64,000 nucleotides of DNA from Auanema rhodensis (lineage: Eukaryota > Nematoda > Chromadorea > Rhabditida > Rhabditidae), in the NCBI GenBank assembly GCA_964057225.1, contig OZ059899.1, positions 19,166,501-19,230,500 on the forward strand. Direction: 5' to 3'. A program made the position numbers and the translations under genes. The notes beneath the pieces were generated by a model that ran no database searches, was not told where the DNA came from, and saw nothing but the letters and a program-made list of their open reading frames with translations. This document shows positions 34,371 through 49,556 of this stretch, piece after piece (position 1 is the stretch's first letter; each line of letters opens with the position of its first letter).

Positions 34371-37300
34371 ATATTAGTCTAAAAACAATTTTTTACTGAT
34401 ATTGGTGCATGGTAACCATGATTTTGAAATTTACGTGAACTTTAATTTATGCTAATTAAACGTACACGTGGTGTGCACTCGGTATGTAACTCGCTTCACG
34501 TGAAAGATAAAGAGATGCGGTTTTCAAAATTAGATTCCCCATGTCCATATTAGTCTAAAAACAAATTTTTATTGATATTGGTGCATGGTAACCATGACTT
34601 TGAAATTTACGTGAACTTTAATTTATGCTAATTAAACGTACACGTGTTGTGCACTCGGTATGTAACTCGCTTCACGTGAAAGATAAAGAGATGCGGTTTT
34701 CAAAATTAGATTCCCCATGTCCATATTAGTCTAAAAACAAATTTTTATTGATATTGGTGCATGGTAACCATGACTTTGAAATTTACGTGAACTTTAATTT
34801 ATGCTAATTAAACGTACACGTGTTGTGCACTCGGTATGTAACTCCCTTCACGTGGAAGATAAAGAGATGCGGTTTTCAAAATTAGATTCCCCATGTCCAT
34901 ATTAGTCTAAAAACAATTTTTTACTGATATTGGTGCATGGTAACCATGATTTTGAAATTTACGTGAACTTTAATTTATGCTAATTAAACGTACACGTGAT
35001 GTGCACTTGGTATGTAACTCGCTTCACGTGAAAGATAAAGAGATGCGGTTTTTAAAATTAGATTCCGCATGTCCATATTAGTCTAAAAACAATTTTTTAC
35101 TGATATTGGTGCATGGTAACCATGATTTTGAAATTTACGTGAACTTTAATTTATGCTAATTAAATGTACACGTGGTGTGCACTCGGTATGTAACTCGCTT
35201 CACGTCAAAGATAAAGAGATGCGGTTTTCAAAATTAGATTCCCCATGTACATATTAGTCTAAAAACAAATTTTTATTGATATTGGTGCATGGTAACCATG
35301 ATTTTGAAATTTACGTGAACTTTAATTTATGTTAATTAAACGTACACGTGATGTGCACTTGGTATGTAACTCGCTTCACGTGAAAGATAAAGAGATGCGG
35401 TTTTTAAAATTAGATTCCCCATGTCCATATTAGTCTAAAAACAATTTTTTACTGATATTGGTGCATGGTAACCATGATTTTGAAATTTACGTGAACTTTA
35501 ATTTATGCTAATTAAACGTACACGTGGTGTGCACTCGGTATGTAACTCGCTTCACGTGAAAGATAAAGAGATGCGGTTTTCAAAATTAGATTCCCCATGT
35601 CCATATTAGTCTAAAAACAAATTTTTATTGATATTGGTGCATGGTAACCATGACTTTGAAATTTACGTGAACTTTAATTTATGCTAATTAAACGTACACG
35701 TGGTGTGCACTCGGTATGTAACTCGCTTCACGTGAAAGATAAAGAGATGCGGTTTTTAAAATTAGATTCCCCATGTCCATATTAATCTAAAAACAATTTT
35801 TTATTGATATTGGTGCATGGTAACCATGATTTTGAAATTTACGTGAACTTTAATTTATGCTAATTAAACGTACACGTGGTGTGCACTCGGTATGTAACTC
35901 GCTTCACGTGAAAGATAAAGAGATGCGGTTTTCAAAATTAGATTCCCCATGTCCATATTAGTCTAAAAACAAATTTTTATTGATATTGGTGCATGGTAAC
36001 CATGACTTTGAAATTTACGTGAACTTTAATTTATGCTAATTAAACGTACACGTGGTGTGCACTCGGTATGTAACTCGATTCACGTGAAAGATAAAGAGAT
36101 GCGGTTTTCAAAATTAGATTCCCCATGTCCATATTAGTCTAAAAACAAATTTTTATTGATATTGGTGCATGGTAACCATGATTTTGAAATTTACGTGAAC
36201 TTTAATTTATGCTAATTAAACGTACACGTGATGTGCACTTGGTATGTAACTCGCTTCACGTGAAAGATAAAGAGATGCGGTTTTTAAAATTAGATTCCCC
36301 ATGTCCATATTAGTCTAAAAACAATTTTTTACTGATATTGGTGCATGGTAACCATGATTTTGAAATTTACGTGAACTTTAATTTATGCTAATTAAACGTA
36401 CACGTGGTGTGCACTCGGTATGTAACTCGCTTCACGTGAAAGATAAAGAGATGCGGTTTTCAAAATTAGATTCCCCATGTCCATATTAGTCTAAAAACAA
36501 ATTTTTATTGATATTGGTGCATGGTAACCATGACTTTGAAATTTACGTGAACTTTAATTTATGCTAATTAAACGTACACGTGGTGTGCACTCGGTATGTA
36601 ACTCGATTCACGTGAAAGATAAAGAGATGCGGTTTTCAAAATTAGATTCCCCATGTCCATATTAGTCTAAAAACAAATTTTTTTTGATATTGGTGCATGG
36701 TAACCATGATTTTGAAATTTACGTGAACTTTAATTTATGCTAATTAAATGTACACGTGGTGTGCACTCGGTATGTAACTCGCTTCACGTGAAAGATAAAG
36801 AGATGCGGTTTTCAAAATTAGATTCCGCATGTCCATATTAGTCTAAAAACAAATTTTTATTGATATTGGTGCATGGTAACCATGACTTTGAATTTTACGT
36901 GAACTTTAATTTATGCTAATTAAACGTACACGTGGTGTGCACTCGGTATGTAACTCGCTTCACGTGAAAGATAAAGAGATGCGGTTTTCAAAATTAGATT
37001 CCCCATGTCCATATTAGTCTAAAAACAAATTTTTATTGATATTGGTGCATGGTAACCATGACTTTGAAATTTACGTGAACTTTAATTTATGCTACATAAA
37101 TGTACACGTGATGTGCACTTGGTATGTAACTCGCTTCACGTGAAAGATAAAAAGATGCGCTTTTTAAAATTAGATTCCCCATGTCCATATTAGTCTAAAA
37201 ACAATTTTTTACTGATATTGGTGCATGGTAACCATGACTTTGAAATTTACGTGAACTTTAATTTATGCTAATTAAACGTACACGTGGTGTGCACTCGGTA

Positions 37301-40300
37301 TGTAACTCGCTTCACGTGTAAGATAAAGAGATGCGGTTTTCAAAATTAGATTCCCCATGTCCATATTAGTCTAAAAACAAATTTTTATTGATATTGGTGC
37401 ATGGTAACCATGATTTTGAAATTTACGTGAACTTTAATTTATGCTAATTAAATGTACACGTGGTGTGCACTCGGTATGTAACTCGCTTCACGTGAAAGAT
37501 AAAGAGATGCAGTTATCAAAATTAGATTCCCCATGTCCATATTAGTCTAAAAACAAATTTTTATTGATATTGGTGCATGGTAACCATGACTTTGAAATTT
37601 ACGTGAACTTTAATTTATGCTAATTAAACGTACACGTGATGTGCACTTGGTATGTAACTCGCTTCACGTGAAAGATAAAGAGATGCGGTTTTTAAAATTA
37701 GATTCCCCATGTCCATATTAGTCTAAAAACAATTTTTTACTGATATTGGTGCATGGTAACCATGATCTTGAAATTTACGTGAACTTTAATTTATGCTAAT
37801 TAAACGTACACGTGGTGTGCATTCGGTATGTAACTCGCTTCACGTGAAAGATAAAGAGATGCGGTTTTCAAAATTAGATTCCCCATGTCCATATTAGTCT
37901 AAAAACAAATTTTTTTTGATATTGGTGCATGGTAACCATGACTTTGAATTTTACGTGAACTTTAATTTATGCTACATAAATGTACACGTGATGTGCACTT
38001 GGTATGTAACTCGCTTCACGTGAAAGATAAAAAGATGCGCTTTTTAAAATTAGATTCCCCATGTCCATATTAGTCTAAAAACAAATTTTTATTGATATTG
38101 GTGCATGGTAACCATGACTTTGAAATTTACGTGAACTTTAATTTATGCTACATAAATGTACACGTGATGTGCACTTGGTATGTAACTCGCTTCACGTGAA
38201 AGATAAAAAGATGCGCTTTTTAAAATTAGATTCCCCATGTCCATATTAGTCTAAAAACAATTTTTTACTGATATTGGTGCATGGTAACCATGACTTTGAA
38301 ATTTACGTGAACTTTAATTTATGCTAATTAAACGTACACGTGGTGTGCACTCGGTATGTAACTCGCTTCACGTGTAAGATAAAGAGATGCGGTTTTCAAA
38401 ATTAGATTCCCCATGTCCATATTAGTCTAAAAACAAATTTTTATTGATATTGGTGCATGGTAACCATGACTTTGAAATTTACGTGAACTTTAATTTATGC
38501 TAATTAAACGTACACGTGGTGTGCACTCGGTATGTAACTCGCTTCACGTGTAAGATAAAGAGATGCGGTTTTCAAAACTAGATTCCCCATGTCCATATTA
38601 GTCTAAAAACAAATTTTTATTGATATTGGTGCATGGTAACCATGATCTTGAAATTTACGTGAACTTTAATTTATGCTAATTAAACGTACACGTGGTGTGC
38701 ACTCGGTATGTAACTCGCTTCACGTGAAAGATAAAGAGATGCGGTTTTTAAAATTAGATTCCCCATGTCCATATTAGTCTAAAAACAAATTTTTATTGAT
38801 ATTGGTGCATGGTAACCATGACTTTGAAATTTACGTGAACTTTAATTTATGCTACATAAATGTACACGTGATGTGCACTTGGTATGTAACTCGCTTCACG
38901 TGAAAGATAAAAAGATGCGCTTTTTAAAATTAGATTCCCCATGTCCATATTAGTCTAAAAACAATTTTTTACTGATATTGGTGCATGGTAACCATGACTT
39001 TGAAATTTACGTGAACTTTAATTTATGCTAATTAAACGTACACGTGGTGTGCACTCGGTATGTAACTCGCTTCACGTGTAAGATAAAGAGATGCGGTTTT
39101 CAAAATTAGATTCCCCATGTCCATATTAGTCTAAAAACAAATTTTTATTGATATTGGTGCATGGTAACCATGACTTTGAAATTTACGTGAACTTTAATTT
39201 ATGCTAATTAAACGTACACGTGGTGTGCACTCGGTATGTAACTCGCTTCACGTGTAAGATAAAGAGATGCGGTTTTCAAAACTAGATTCCCCATGTCCAT
39301 ATTAGTCTAAAAACAAATTTTTATTGATATTGGTGCATGGTAACCATGATTTTGAAATTTACGTGAACTTTAATTTATGCTAATTAAACGTACACGTGGT
39401 GTGCACTCGGTATGTAACTCGCTTCACGTGAAAGATAAAGAGATGCAGTTATCAAAATTAGATTCCCCATGTCCATAGTAGTCTAAAAACAAATTTTTAT
39501 TGATATTGGTGCATGGTAACCATGACTTTGAAATTTACGTGAACTTTAATTTATGCTAATTAAACGTACACGTGTTGTGCACTCGGTATGTAACTCGCTT
39601 CACGTGGAAGATAAAGAGATGCGGTTTTCAAAATTAGATTCTTCATGTCCATATTAGTCTAAAAACAATTTTTTACTGATATTGGTGCATGGTAACCATG
39701 ATTTTGAAATTTACGTGAACTTTAATTTATGCTAATTAAACGTACACGTGATGTGCACTTGGTATGTAACTCGCTTCACGTGAAAGATAAAGAGATGCGG
39801 TTTTTAAAATTAGATTCCGCATGTCCATATTAGTCTAAAAACAATTTTTTACTGATATTGGTGCATGGTAACCATGATTTTGAAATTTACGTGAACTTTA
39901 ATTTATGCTAATTAAACGTACACGTGGTGTGCACTCGGTATGTAACTCGCTTCACGTGAAAGATAAAGAGATGCGGTTTTCAAAATTAGATTCCCCATGT
40001 CCATATTAGTCTAAAAACAAATTTTTATTGATATTGGTGCATGGTAACCATGACTTTGAAATTTACGTGAACTTTAATTTATGCTAATTAAATGTACACG
40101 TGGTGTGCACTCGGTATGTAACTCGCTTCACGTGAAAGATAAAGAGATGCAGTTATCAAAATTAGATTCCCCATGTCCATATTAGTCTAAAAACAAATTT
40201 TTATTGATATTGGTGCATGGTAACCATGACTTTGAAATTTACGTGAACTTTAATTTATGCTAATTAAACGTACACGTGTTGTGCACTCGGTATGTAACTC

Positions 40301-43300
40301 GCTTCACGTGGAAGATAAAGAGATGCGGTTTTCAAAATTAGATTCTTCATGTCCATATTAGTCTAAAAACAATTTTTTACTGATATTGGTGCATGGTAAC
40401 CATGATTTTGAAATTTACGTGAACTTTAATTTATGCTAATTAAACGTACACGTGATGTGCACTTGGTATGTAACTCGCTTCACGTGAAAGATAAAGAGAT
40501 GCGGTTTTTAAAATTAGATTCCCCATGTCCATATTAGTCTAAAAACAATTTTTTACTGATATTGGTGCATGGTAACCATGATTTTGAAATTTACGTGAAC
40601 TTTAATTTATGCTAATTAAACGTACACGTGGTGTGCACTCGGTATGTAACTCGCTTCACGTGAAAGATAAAGAGATGCGGTTTTTAAAATTAGATTCCCC
40701 ATGTCCATATTAGTCTAAAAACAATTTTTTACTGATATTGGTGCATGGTAACCATGATTTTGAAATTTACGTGAACTTTAATTTATGCTAATTAAACGTA
40801 CACGTGATGTGCACTTGGTATGTAACTCGCTTCACGTGAAAGATAAAGAGATGCGGTTTTTAAAATTAGATTCCCCATGTCCATATTAGTCTAAAAACAA
40901 TTTTTTACTGATATTGGTGCATGGTAACCATGATTTTGAAATTTACGTGAACTTTAATTTATGCTAATTAAACGTACACGTGGTGTGCACTCGGTATGTA
41001 ACTCGCTTCACGTGAAAGATAAAGAGATGCGGTTTTCAAAATTAGATTCCCCATGTCCATATTAGTCTAAAAACAAATTTTTATTGATATTGGTGCATGG
41101 TAACCATGACTTTGAAATTTACGTGAACTTTAATTTATGCTAATTAAACGTACACGTGTTGTGCACTCGGTATGTAACTCCCTTCACGTGGAAGATAAAG
41201 AGATGCGGTTTTCAAAATTAGATTCCCCATGTCCATATTAGTCTAAAAACAATTTTTTACTGATATTGGTGCATGGTAACCATGATTTTGAAATTTACGT
41301 GAACTTTAATTTATGCTAATTAAACGTACACGTGATGTGCACTTGGTATGTAACTCGCTTCACGTGAAAGATAAAGAGATGCGGTTTTTAAAATTAGATT
41401 CCGCATGTCCATATTAGTCTAAAAACAATTTTTTACTGATATTGGTGCATGGTAACCATGATTTTGAAATTTACGTGAACTTTAATTTATGCTAATTAAA
41501 TGTACACGTGGTGTGCACTCGGTATGTAACTCGCTTCACGTCAAAGATAAAGAGATGCGGTTTTCAAAATTAGATTCCCCATGTACATATTAGTCTAAAA
41601 ACAAATTTTTATTGATATTGGTGCATGGTAACCATGATTTTGAAATTTACGTGAACTTTAATTTATGCTAATTAAACGTACACGTGTTGTGCACTCGGTA
41701 TGTAACTCCCTTCACGTGGAAGATAAAGAGATGCGGTTTTCAAAATTAGATTCCCCATGTCCATATTAGTCTAAAAACAATTTTTTACTGATATTGGTGC
41801 ATGGTAACCATGATTTTGAAATTTACGTGAACTTTAATTTATGCTAATTAAACGTACACGTGATGTGCACTTGGTATGTAACTCGCTTCACGTGAAAGAT
41901 AAAGAGATGCGGTTTTTAAAATTAGATTCCCCATGTCCATATTAGTCTAAAAACAATTTTTTACTGATATTGGTGCATGGTAACCATGATTTTGAAATTT
42001 ACGTGAACTTTAATTTATGCTAATTAAATGTACACGTGGTGTGCACTCGGTATGTAACTCGCTTCACGTCAAAGATAAAGAGATGCGGTTTTCAAAATTA
42101 GATTCCCCATGTACATATTAGTCTAAAAACAAATTTTTATTGATATTGGTGCATGGTAACCATGATTTTGAAATTTACGTGAACTTTAATTTATGCTAAT
42201 TAAACGTACACGTGATGTGCACTTGGTATGTAACTCGCTTCACGTGAAAGATAAAGAGATGCGGTTTTTAAAATTAGATTCCCCATGTCCATATTAGTCT
42301 AAAAACAATTTTTTACTGATATTGGTGCATGGTAACCATGATTTTGAAATTTACGTGAACTTTAATTTATGCTAATTAAACGTACACGTGGTGTGCACTC
42401 GGTATGTAACTCGCTTCACGTGAAAGATAAAGAGATGCGGTTTTTAAAATTAGATTCCCCATGTCCATATTAGTCTAAAAACAATTTTTTACTGATATTG
42501 GTGCATGGTAACCATGATTTTGAAATTTACGTGAACTTTAATTTATGCTAATTAAACGTACACGTGATGTGCACTTGGTATGTAACTCGCTTCACGTGAA
42601 AGATAAAGAGATGCGGTTTTTAAAATTAGATTCCCCATGTCCATATTAGTCTAAAAACAATTTTTTACTGATATTGGTGCATGGTAACCATGATTTTGAA
42701 ATTTACGTGAACTTTAATTTATGCTAATTAAACGTACACGTGGTGTGCACTCGGTATGTAACTCGCTTCACGTGAAAGATAAAGAGATGCGGTTTTCAAA
42801 ATTAGATTCCCCATGTCCATATTAGTCTAAAAACAAATTTTTATTGATATTGGTGCATGGTAACCATGACTTTGAAATTTACGTGAACTTTAATTTATGC
42901 TAATTAAACGTACACGTGTTGTGCACTCGGTATGTAACTCCCTTCACGTGGAAGATAAAGAGATGCGGTTTTCAAAATTAGATTCCCCATGTCCATATTA
43001 GTCTAAAAACAATTTTTTACTGATATTGGTGCATGGTAACCATGATTTTGAAATTTACGTGAACTTTAATTTATGCTAATTAAACGTACACGTGATGTGC
43101 ACTTGGTATGTAACTCGCTTCACGTGAAAGATAAAGAGATGCGGTTTTTAAAATTAGATTCCGCATGTCCATATTAGTCTAAAAACAATTTTTTACTGAT
43201 ATTGGTGCATGGTAACCATGATTTTGAAATTTACGTGAACTTTAATTTATGCTAATTAAATGTACACGTGGTGTGCACTCGGTATGTAACTCGCTTCACG

Positions 43301-44391
43301 TCAAAGATAAAGAGATGCGGTTTTCAAAATTAGATTCCCCATGTACATATTAGTCTAAAAACAAATTTTTATTGATATTGGTGCATGGTAACCATGATTT
43401 TGAAATTTACGTGAACTTTAATTTATGCTAATTAAACGTACACGTGATGTGCACTTGGTATGTAACTCGCTTCACGTGAAAGATAAAGAGATGCGGTTTT
43501 TAAAATTAGATTCCCCATGTCCATATTAGTCTAAAAACAATTTTTTACTGATATTGGTGCATGGTAACCATGATTTTGAAATTTACGTGAACTTTAATTT
43601 ATGCTAATTAAACGTACACGTGGTGTGCACTCGGTATGTAACTCGCTTCACGTGAAAGATAAAGAGATGCGGTTTTCAAAATTAGATTCCCCATGTCCAT
43701 ATTAGTCTAAAAACAATTTTTTACTGATATTGGTGCATGGTAACCATGATTTTGAAATTTACGTGAACTTTAATTTATGCTAATTAAACGTACACGTGAT
43801 GTGCACTTGGTATGTAACTCGCTTCACGTGAAAGATAAAGAGATGCGGTTTTTAAAATTAGATTCCCCATGTCCATATTAGTCTAAAAACAATTTTTTAC
43901 TGATATTGGTGCATGGTAACCATGATTTTGAAATTTACGTGAACTTTAATTTATGCTAATTAAACGTACACGTGGTGTGCACTCGGTATGTAACTCGCTT
44001 CACGTGAAAGATAAAGAGATGCGGTTTTCAAAATTAGATTCCCCATGTCCATATTAGTCTGAAAACAAATTTTTATTGATATTGGTGCATGGTAACCATG
44101 ACTTTGAAATTTACGTGAACTTTAATTTATGCTAATTAAACGTACACGTGGTGTGCACTCGGTATGTAACTCGCTTCACGTGAAAGATAAAGAGATGCGG
44201 TTTTTAAAATTAGATTCCCCATGTCCATATTAGTCTAAAAACAATTTTTTACTGATATTGGTGCATGGTAACCATGATTTTGAAATTTATGTGAACTTTA
44301 ATTTATGCTAATTAAACGTACACGTGATGTGCACTTGGTATGTAACTCGCTTCACGTGAAAGATAAAGAGATGCGGTTTTTAAAATTAGAT

Positions 44392-44400
44392 TCCCATGTC
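44392..44400 (+). other. 1 bp deletion, fifth register slip
   Basis: Copy of the deletion at 34361 in the second 10,031 bp block (gattcccatgtc). After it, monomer starts stay at 101 modulo 176 to the end of the window. Confidence 0.92.
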
Positions 44401-47400
44401 CATATTAGTCTAAAAACAATTTTTTACTGATATTGGTGCATGGTAACCATGATTTTGAAATTTACGTGAACTTTAATTTATGCTAATTAAACGTACACGT
44501 GGTGTGCACTCGGTATGTAACTCGCTTCACGTGAAAGATAAAGAGATGCGGTTTTCAAAATTAGATTCCCCATGTCCATATTAGTCTAAAAACAAATTTT
44601 TATTGATATTGGTGCATGGTAACCATGACTTTGAAATTTACGTGAACTTTAATTTATGCTAATTAAACGTACACGTGTTGTGCACTCGGTATGTAACTCG
44701 CTTCACGTGAAAGATAAAGAGATGCGGTTTTCAAAATTAGATTCCCCATGTCCATATTAGTCTAAAAACAAATTTTTATTGATATTGGTGCATGGTAACC
44801 ATGACTTTGAAATTTACGTGAACTTTAATTTATGCTAATTAAACGTACACGTGTTGTGCACTCGGTATGTAACTCCCTTCACGTGGAAGATAAAGAGATG
44901 CGGTTTTCAAAATTAGATTCCCCATGTCCATATTAGTCTAAAAACAATTTTTTACTGATATTGGTGCATGGTAACCATGATTTTGAAATTTACGTGAACT
45001 TTAATTTATGCTAATTAAACGTACACGTGATGTGCACTTGGTATGTAACTCGCTTCACGTGAAAGATAAAGAGATGCGGTTTTTAAAATTAGATTCCGCA
45101 TGTCCATATTAGTCTAAAAACAATTTTTTACTGATATTGGTGCATGGTAACCATGATTTTGAAATTTACGTGAACTTTAATTTATGCTAATTAAATGTAC
45201 ACGTGGTGTGCACTCGGTATGTAACTCGCTTCACGTCAAAGATAAAGAGATGCGGTTTTCAAAATTAGATTCCCCATGTACATATTAGTCTAAAAACAAA
45301 TTTTTATTGATATTGGTGCATGGTAACCATGATTTTGAAATTTACGTGAACTTTAATTTATGTTAATTAAACGTACACGTGATGTGCACTTGGTATGTAA
45401 CTCGCTTCACGTGAAAGATAAAGAGATGCGGTTTTTAAAATTAGATTCCCCATGTCCATATTAGTCTAAAAACAATTTTTTACTGATATTGGTGCATGGT
45501 AACCATGATTTTGAAATTTACGTGAACTTTAATTTATGCTAATTAAACGTACACGTGGTGTGCACTCGGTATGTAACTCGCTTCACGTGAAAGATAAAGA
45601 GATGCGGTTTTCAAAATTAGATTCCCCATGTCCATATTAGTCTAAAAACAAATTTTTATTGATATTGGTGCATGGTAACCATGACTTTGAAATTTACGTG
45701 AACTTTAATTTATGCTAATTAAACGTACACGTGGTGTGCACTCGGTATGTAACTCGCTTCACGTGAAAGATAAAGAGATGCGGTTTTTAAAATTAGATTC
45801 CCCATGTCCATATTAATCTAAAAACAATTTTTTATTGATATTGGTGCATGGTAACCATGATTTTGAAATTTACGTGAACTTTAATTTATGCTAATTAAAC
45901 GTACACGTGGTGTGCACTCGGTATGTAACTCGCTTCACGTGAAAGATAAAGAGATGCGGTTTTCAAAATTAGATTCCCCATGTCCATATTAGTCTAAAAA
46001 CAAATTTTTATTGATATTGGTGCATGGTAACCATGACTTTGAAATTTACGTGAACTTTAATTTATGCTAATTAAACGTACACGTGGTGTGCACTCGGTAT
46101 GTAACTCGATTCACGTGAAAGATAAAGAGATGCGGTTTTCAAAATTAGATTCCCCATGTCCATATTAGTCTAAAAACAAATTTTTATTGATATTGGTGCA
46201 TGGTAACCATGATTTTGAAATTTACGTGAACTTTAATTTATGCTAATTAAACGTACACGTGATGTGCACTTGGTATGTAACTCGCTTCACGTGAAAGATA
46301 AAGAGATGCGGTTTTTAAAATTAGATTCCCCATGTCCATATTAGTCTAAAAACAATTTTTTACTGATATTGGTGCATGGTAACCATGATTTTGAAATTTA
46401 CGTGAACTTTAATTTATGCTAATTAAACGTACACGTGGTGTGCACTCGGTATGTAACTCGCTTCACGTGAAAGATAAAGAGATGCGGTTTTCAAAATTAG
46501 ATTCCCCATGTCCATATTAGTCTAAAAACAAATTTTTATTGATATTGGTGCATGGTAACCATGACTTTGAAATTTACGTGAACTTTAATTTATGCTAATT
46601 AAACGTACACGTGGTGTGCACTCGGTATGTAACTCGATTCACGTGAAAGATAAAGAGATGCGGTTTTCAAAATTAGATTCCCCATGTCCATATTAGTCTA
46701 AAAACAAATTTTTTTTGATATTGGTGCATGGTAACCATGATTTTGAAATTTACGTGAACTTTAATTTATGCTAATTAAATGTACACGTGGTGTGCACTCG
46801 GTATGTAACTCGCTTCACGTGAAAGATAAAGAGATGCGGTTTTCAAAATTAGATTCCGCATGTCCATATTAGTCTAAAAACAAATTTTTATTGATATTGG
46901 TGCATGGTAACCATGACTTTGAATTTTACGTGAACTTTAATTTATGCTAATTAAACGTACACGTGGTGTGCACTCGGTATGTAACTCGCTTCACGTGAAA
47001 GATAAAGAGATGCGGTTTTCAAAATTAGATTCCCCATGTCCATATTAGTCTAAAAACAAATTTTTATTGATATTGGTGCATGGTAACCATGACTTTGAAA
47101 TTTACGTGAACTTTAATTTATGCTACATAAATGTACACGTGATGTGCACTTGGTATGTAACTCGCTTCACGTGAAAGATAAAAAGATGCGCTTTTTAAAA
47201 TTAGATTCCCCATGTCCATATTAGTCTAAAAACAATTTTTTACTGATATTGGTGCATGGTAACCATGACTTTGAAATTTACGTGAACTTTAATTTATGCT
47301 AATTAAACGTACACGTGGTGTGCACTCGGTATGTAACTCGCTTCACGTGTAAGATAAAGAGATGCGGTTTTCAAAATTAGATTCCCCATGTCCATATTAG

Positions 47401-48852
47401 TCTAAAAACAAATTTTTATTGATATTGGTGCATGGTAACCATGATTTTGAAATTTACGTGAACTTTAATTTATGCTAATTAAATGTACACGTGGTGTGCA
47501 CTCGGTATGTAACTCGCTTCACGTGAAAGATAAAGAGATGCAGTTATCAAAATTAGATTCCCCATGTCCATATTAGTCTAAAAACAAATTTTTATTGATA
47601 TTGGTGCATGGTAACCATGACTTTGAAATTTACGTGAACTTTAATTTATGCTAATTAAACGTACACGTGATGTGCACTTGGTATGTAACTCGCTTCACGT
47701 GAAAGATAAAGAGATGCGGTTTTTAAAATTAGATTCCCCATGTCCATATTAGTCTAAAAACAATTTTTTACTGATATTGGTGCATGGTAACCATGATCTT
47801 GAAATTTACGTGAACTTTAATTTATGCTAATTAAACGTACACGTGGTGTGCATTCGGTATGTAACTCGCTTCACGTGAAAGATAAAGAGATGCGGTTTTC
47901 AAAATTAGATTCCCCATGTCCATATTAGTCTAAAAACAAATTTTTTTTGATATTGGTGCATGGTAACCATGACTTTGAATTTTACGTGAACTTTAATTTA
48001 TGCTACATAAATGTACACGTGATGTGCACTTGGTATGTAACTCGCTTCACGTGAAAGATAAAAAGATGCGCTTTTTAAAATTAGATTCCCCATGTCCATA
48101 TTAGTCTAAAAACAAATTTTTATTGATATTGGTGCATGGTAACCATGACTTTGAAATTTACGTGAACTTTAATTTATGCTACATAAATGTACACGTGATG
48201 TGCACTTGGTATGTAACTCGCTTCACGTGAAAGATAAAAAGATGCGCTTTTTAAAATTAGATTCCCCATGTCCATATTAGTCTAAAAACAATTTTTTACT
48301 GATATTGGTGCATGGTAACCATGACTTTGAAATTTACGTGAACTTTAATTTATGCTAATTAAACGTACACGTGGTGTGCACTCGGTATGTAACTCGCTTC
48401 ACGTGTAAGATAAAGAGATGCGGTTTTCAAAATTAGATTCCCCATGTCCATATTAGTCTAAAAACAAATTTTTATTGATATTGGTGCATGGTAACCATGA
48501 CTTTGAAATTTACGTGAACTTTAATTTATGCTAATTAAACGTACACGTGGTGTGCACTCGGTATGTAACTCGCTTCACGTGTAAGATAAAGAGATGCGGT
48601 TTTCAAAACTAGATTCCCCATGTCCATATTAGTCTAAAAACAAATTTTTATTGATATTGGTGCATGGTAACCATGATCTTGAAATTTACGTGAACTTTAA
48701 TTTATGCTAATTAAACGTACACGTGGTGTGCACTCGGTATGTAACTCGCTTCACGTGAAAGATAAAGAGATGCGGTTTTTAAAATTAGATTCCCCATGTC
48801 CATATTAGTCTAAAAACAAATTTTTATTGATATTGGTGCATGGTAACCATGA

Positions 48853-49028
48853 CTTTGAAATTTACGTGAACTTTAATTTATGCTACATAAATGTACACGT
48901 GATGTGCACTTGGTATGTAACTCGCTTCACGTGAAAGATAAAAAGATGCGCTTTTTAAAATTAGATTCCCCATGTCCATATTAGTCTAAAAACAAATTTT
49001 TATTGATATTGGTTCATGGTAACCATGA
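48853..49028 (+). repeat. Recombinant monomer at a one-unit deletion
   Basis: It has the front and middle of an acata unit (ctacataaatg, gatgcgcttttt) but ends in aaatttttatt like a gtaag unit. In copy 1 the same acata unit (about 38,822) ends in aattttttact and is followed by two gtaag units. Here only one follows. This is the expected product of an unequal exchange between neighbouring A/T tracts, at about monomer positions 120-141, that removed 176 bp. Confidence 0.85.
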
Positions 49029-49380
49029 CTTTGAAATTTACGTGAACTTTAATTTATGCTAATTAAACGTACACGTGGTGTGCACTCGGTATGTAACTCG
49101 CTTCACGTGTAAGATAAAGAGATGCGGTTTTCAAAACTAGATTCCCCATGTCCATATTAGTCTAAAAACAAATTTTTATTGATATTGGTGCATGGTAACC
49201 ATGATTTTGAAATTTACGTGAACTTTAATTTATGCTAATTAAACGTACACGTGGTGTGCACTCGGTATGTAACTCGCTTCACGTGAAAGATAAAGAGATG
49301 CAGTTATCAAAATTAGATTCCCCATGTCCATAGTAGTCTAAAAACAAATTTTTATTGATATTGGTGCATGGTAACCATGA

Positions 49381-49556
49381 CTTTGAAATTTACGTGAACT
49401 TTAATTTATGCTAATTAAACGTACACGTGGTGTGCACTCGGTATGTAACTCGCTTCACGTGAAAGATAAAGAGATGCAGTTATCAAAATTAGATTCCCCA
49501 TGTCCATAGTAGTCTAAAAACAAATTTTTATTGATATTGGTGCATGGTAACCATGA
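49381..49556 (+). repeat. Extra monomer gained in copy 2
   Basis: The unit with gatgcagttatc and ccatagtagtc occurs once in copy 1 (about 39,349-39,524) but twice in succession here (49205-49380 and 49381-49556). The second begins gactttg and the first gattttg. Together with the nearby one-unit loss it restores the 10,031 bp offset. Confidence 0.88.

Larger units (their letters stand above)
30351..40381 (+). repeat. 10,031 bp (57-monomer) tandem duplication, copy 1
   Basis: Every marker I checked recurs 10,031 bp later: gtgttg at 31125/41156, gaaatttatg at 34251/44282, the 1 bp deletion at 34361/44392, gttaatt at 35331/45362, attaatc at 35781/45812, attcgg at 37821/47852, ttcaaaacta at 38571/48602, and gattcttcat at 40341/50372. 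The left boundary lies just after 30,350: the preceding unit (gtcaaag, gtaca) differs from the one before copy 2 (gtgttg, cttcatg). 10,031 is 57 x 176 minus the one deleted base it contains. Confidence 0.94.
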
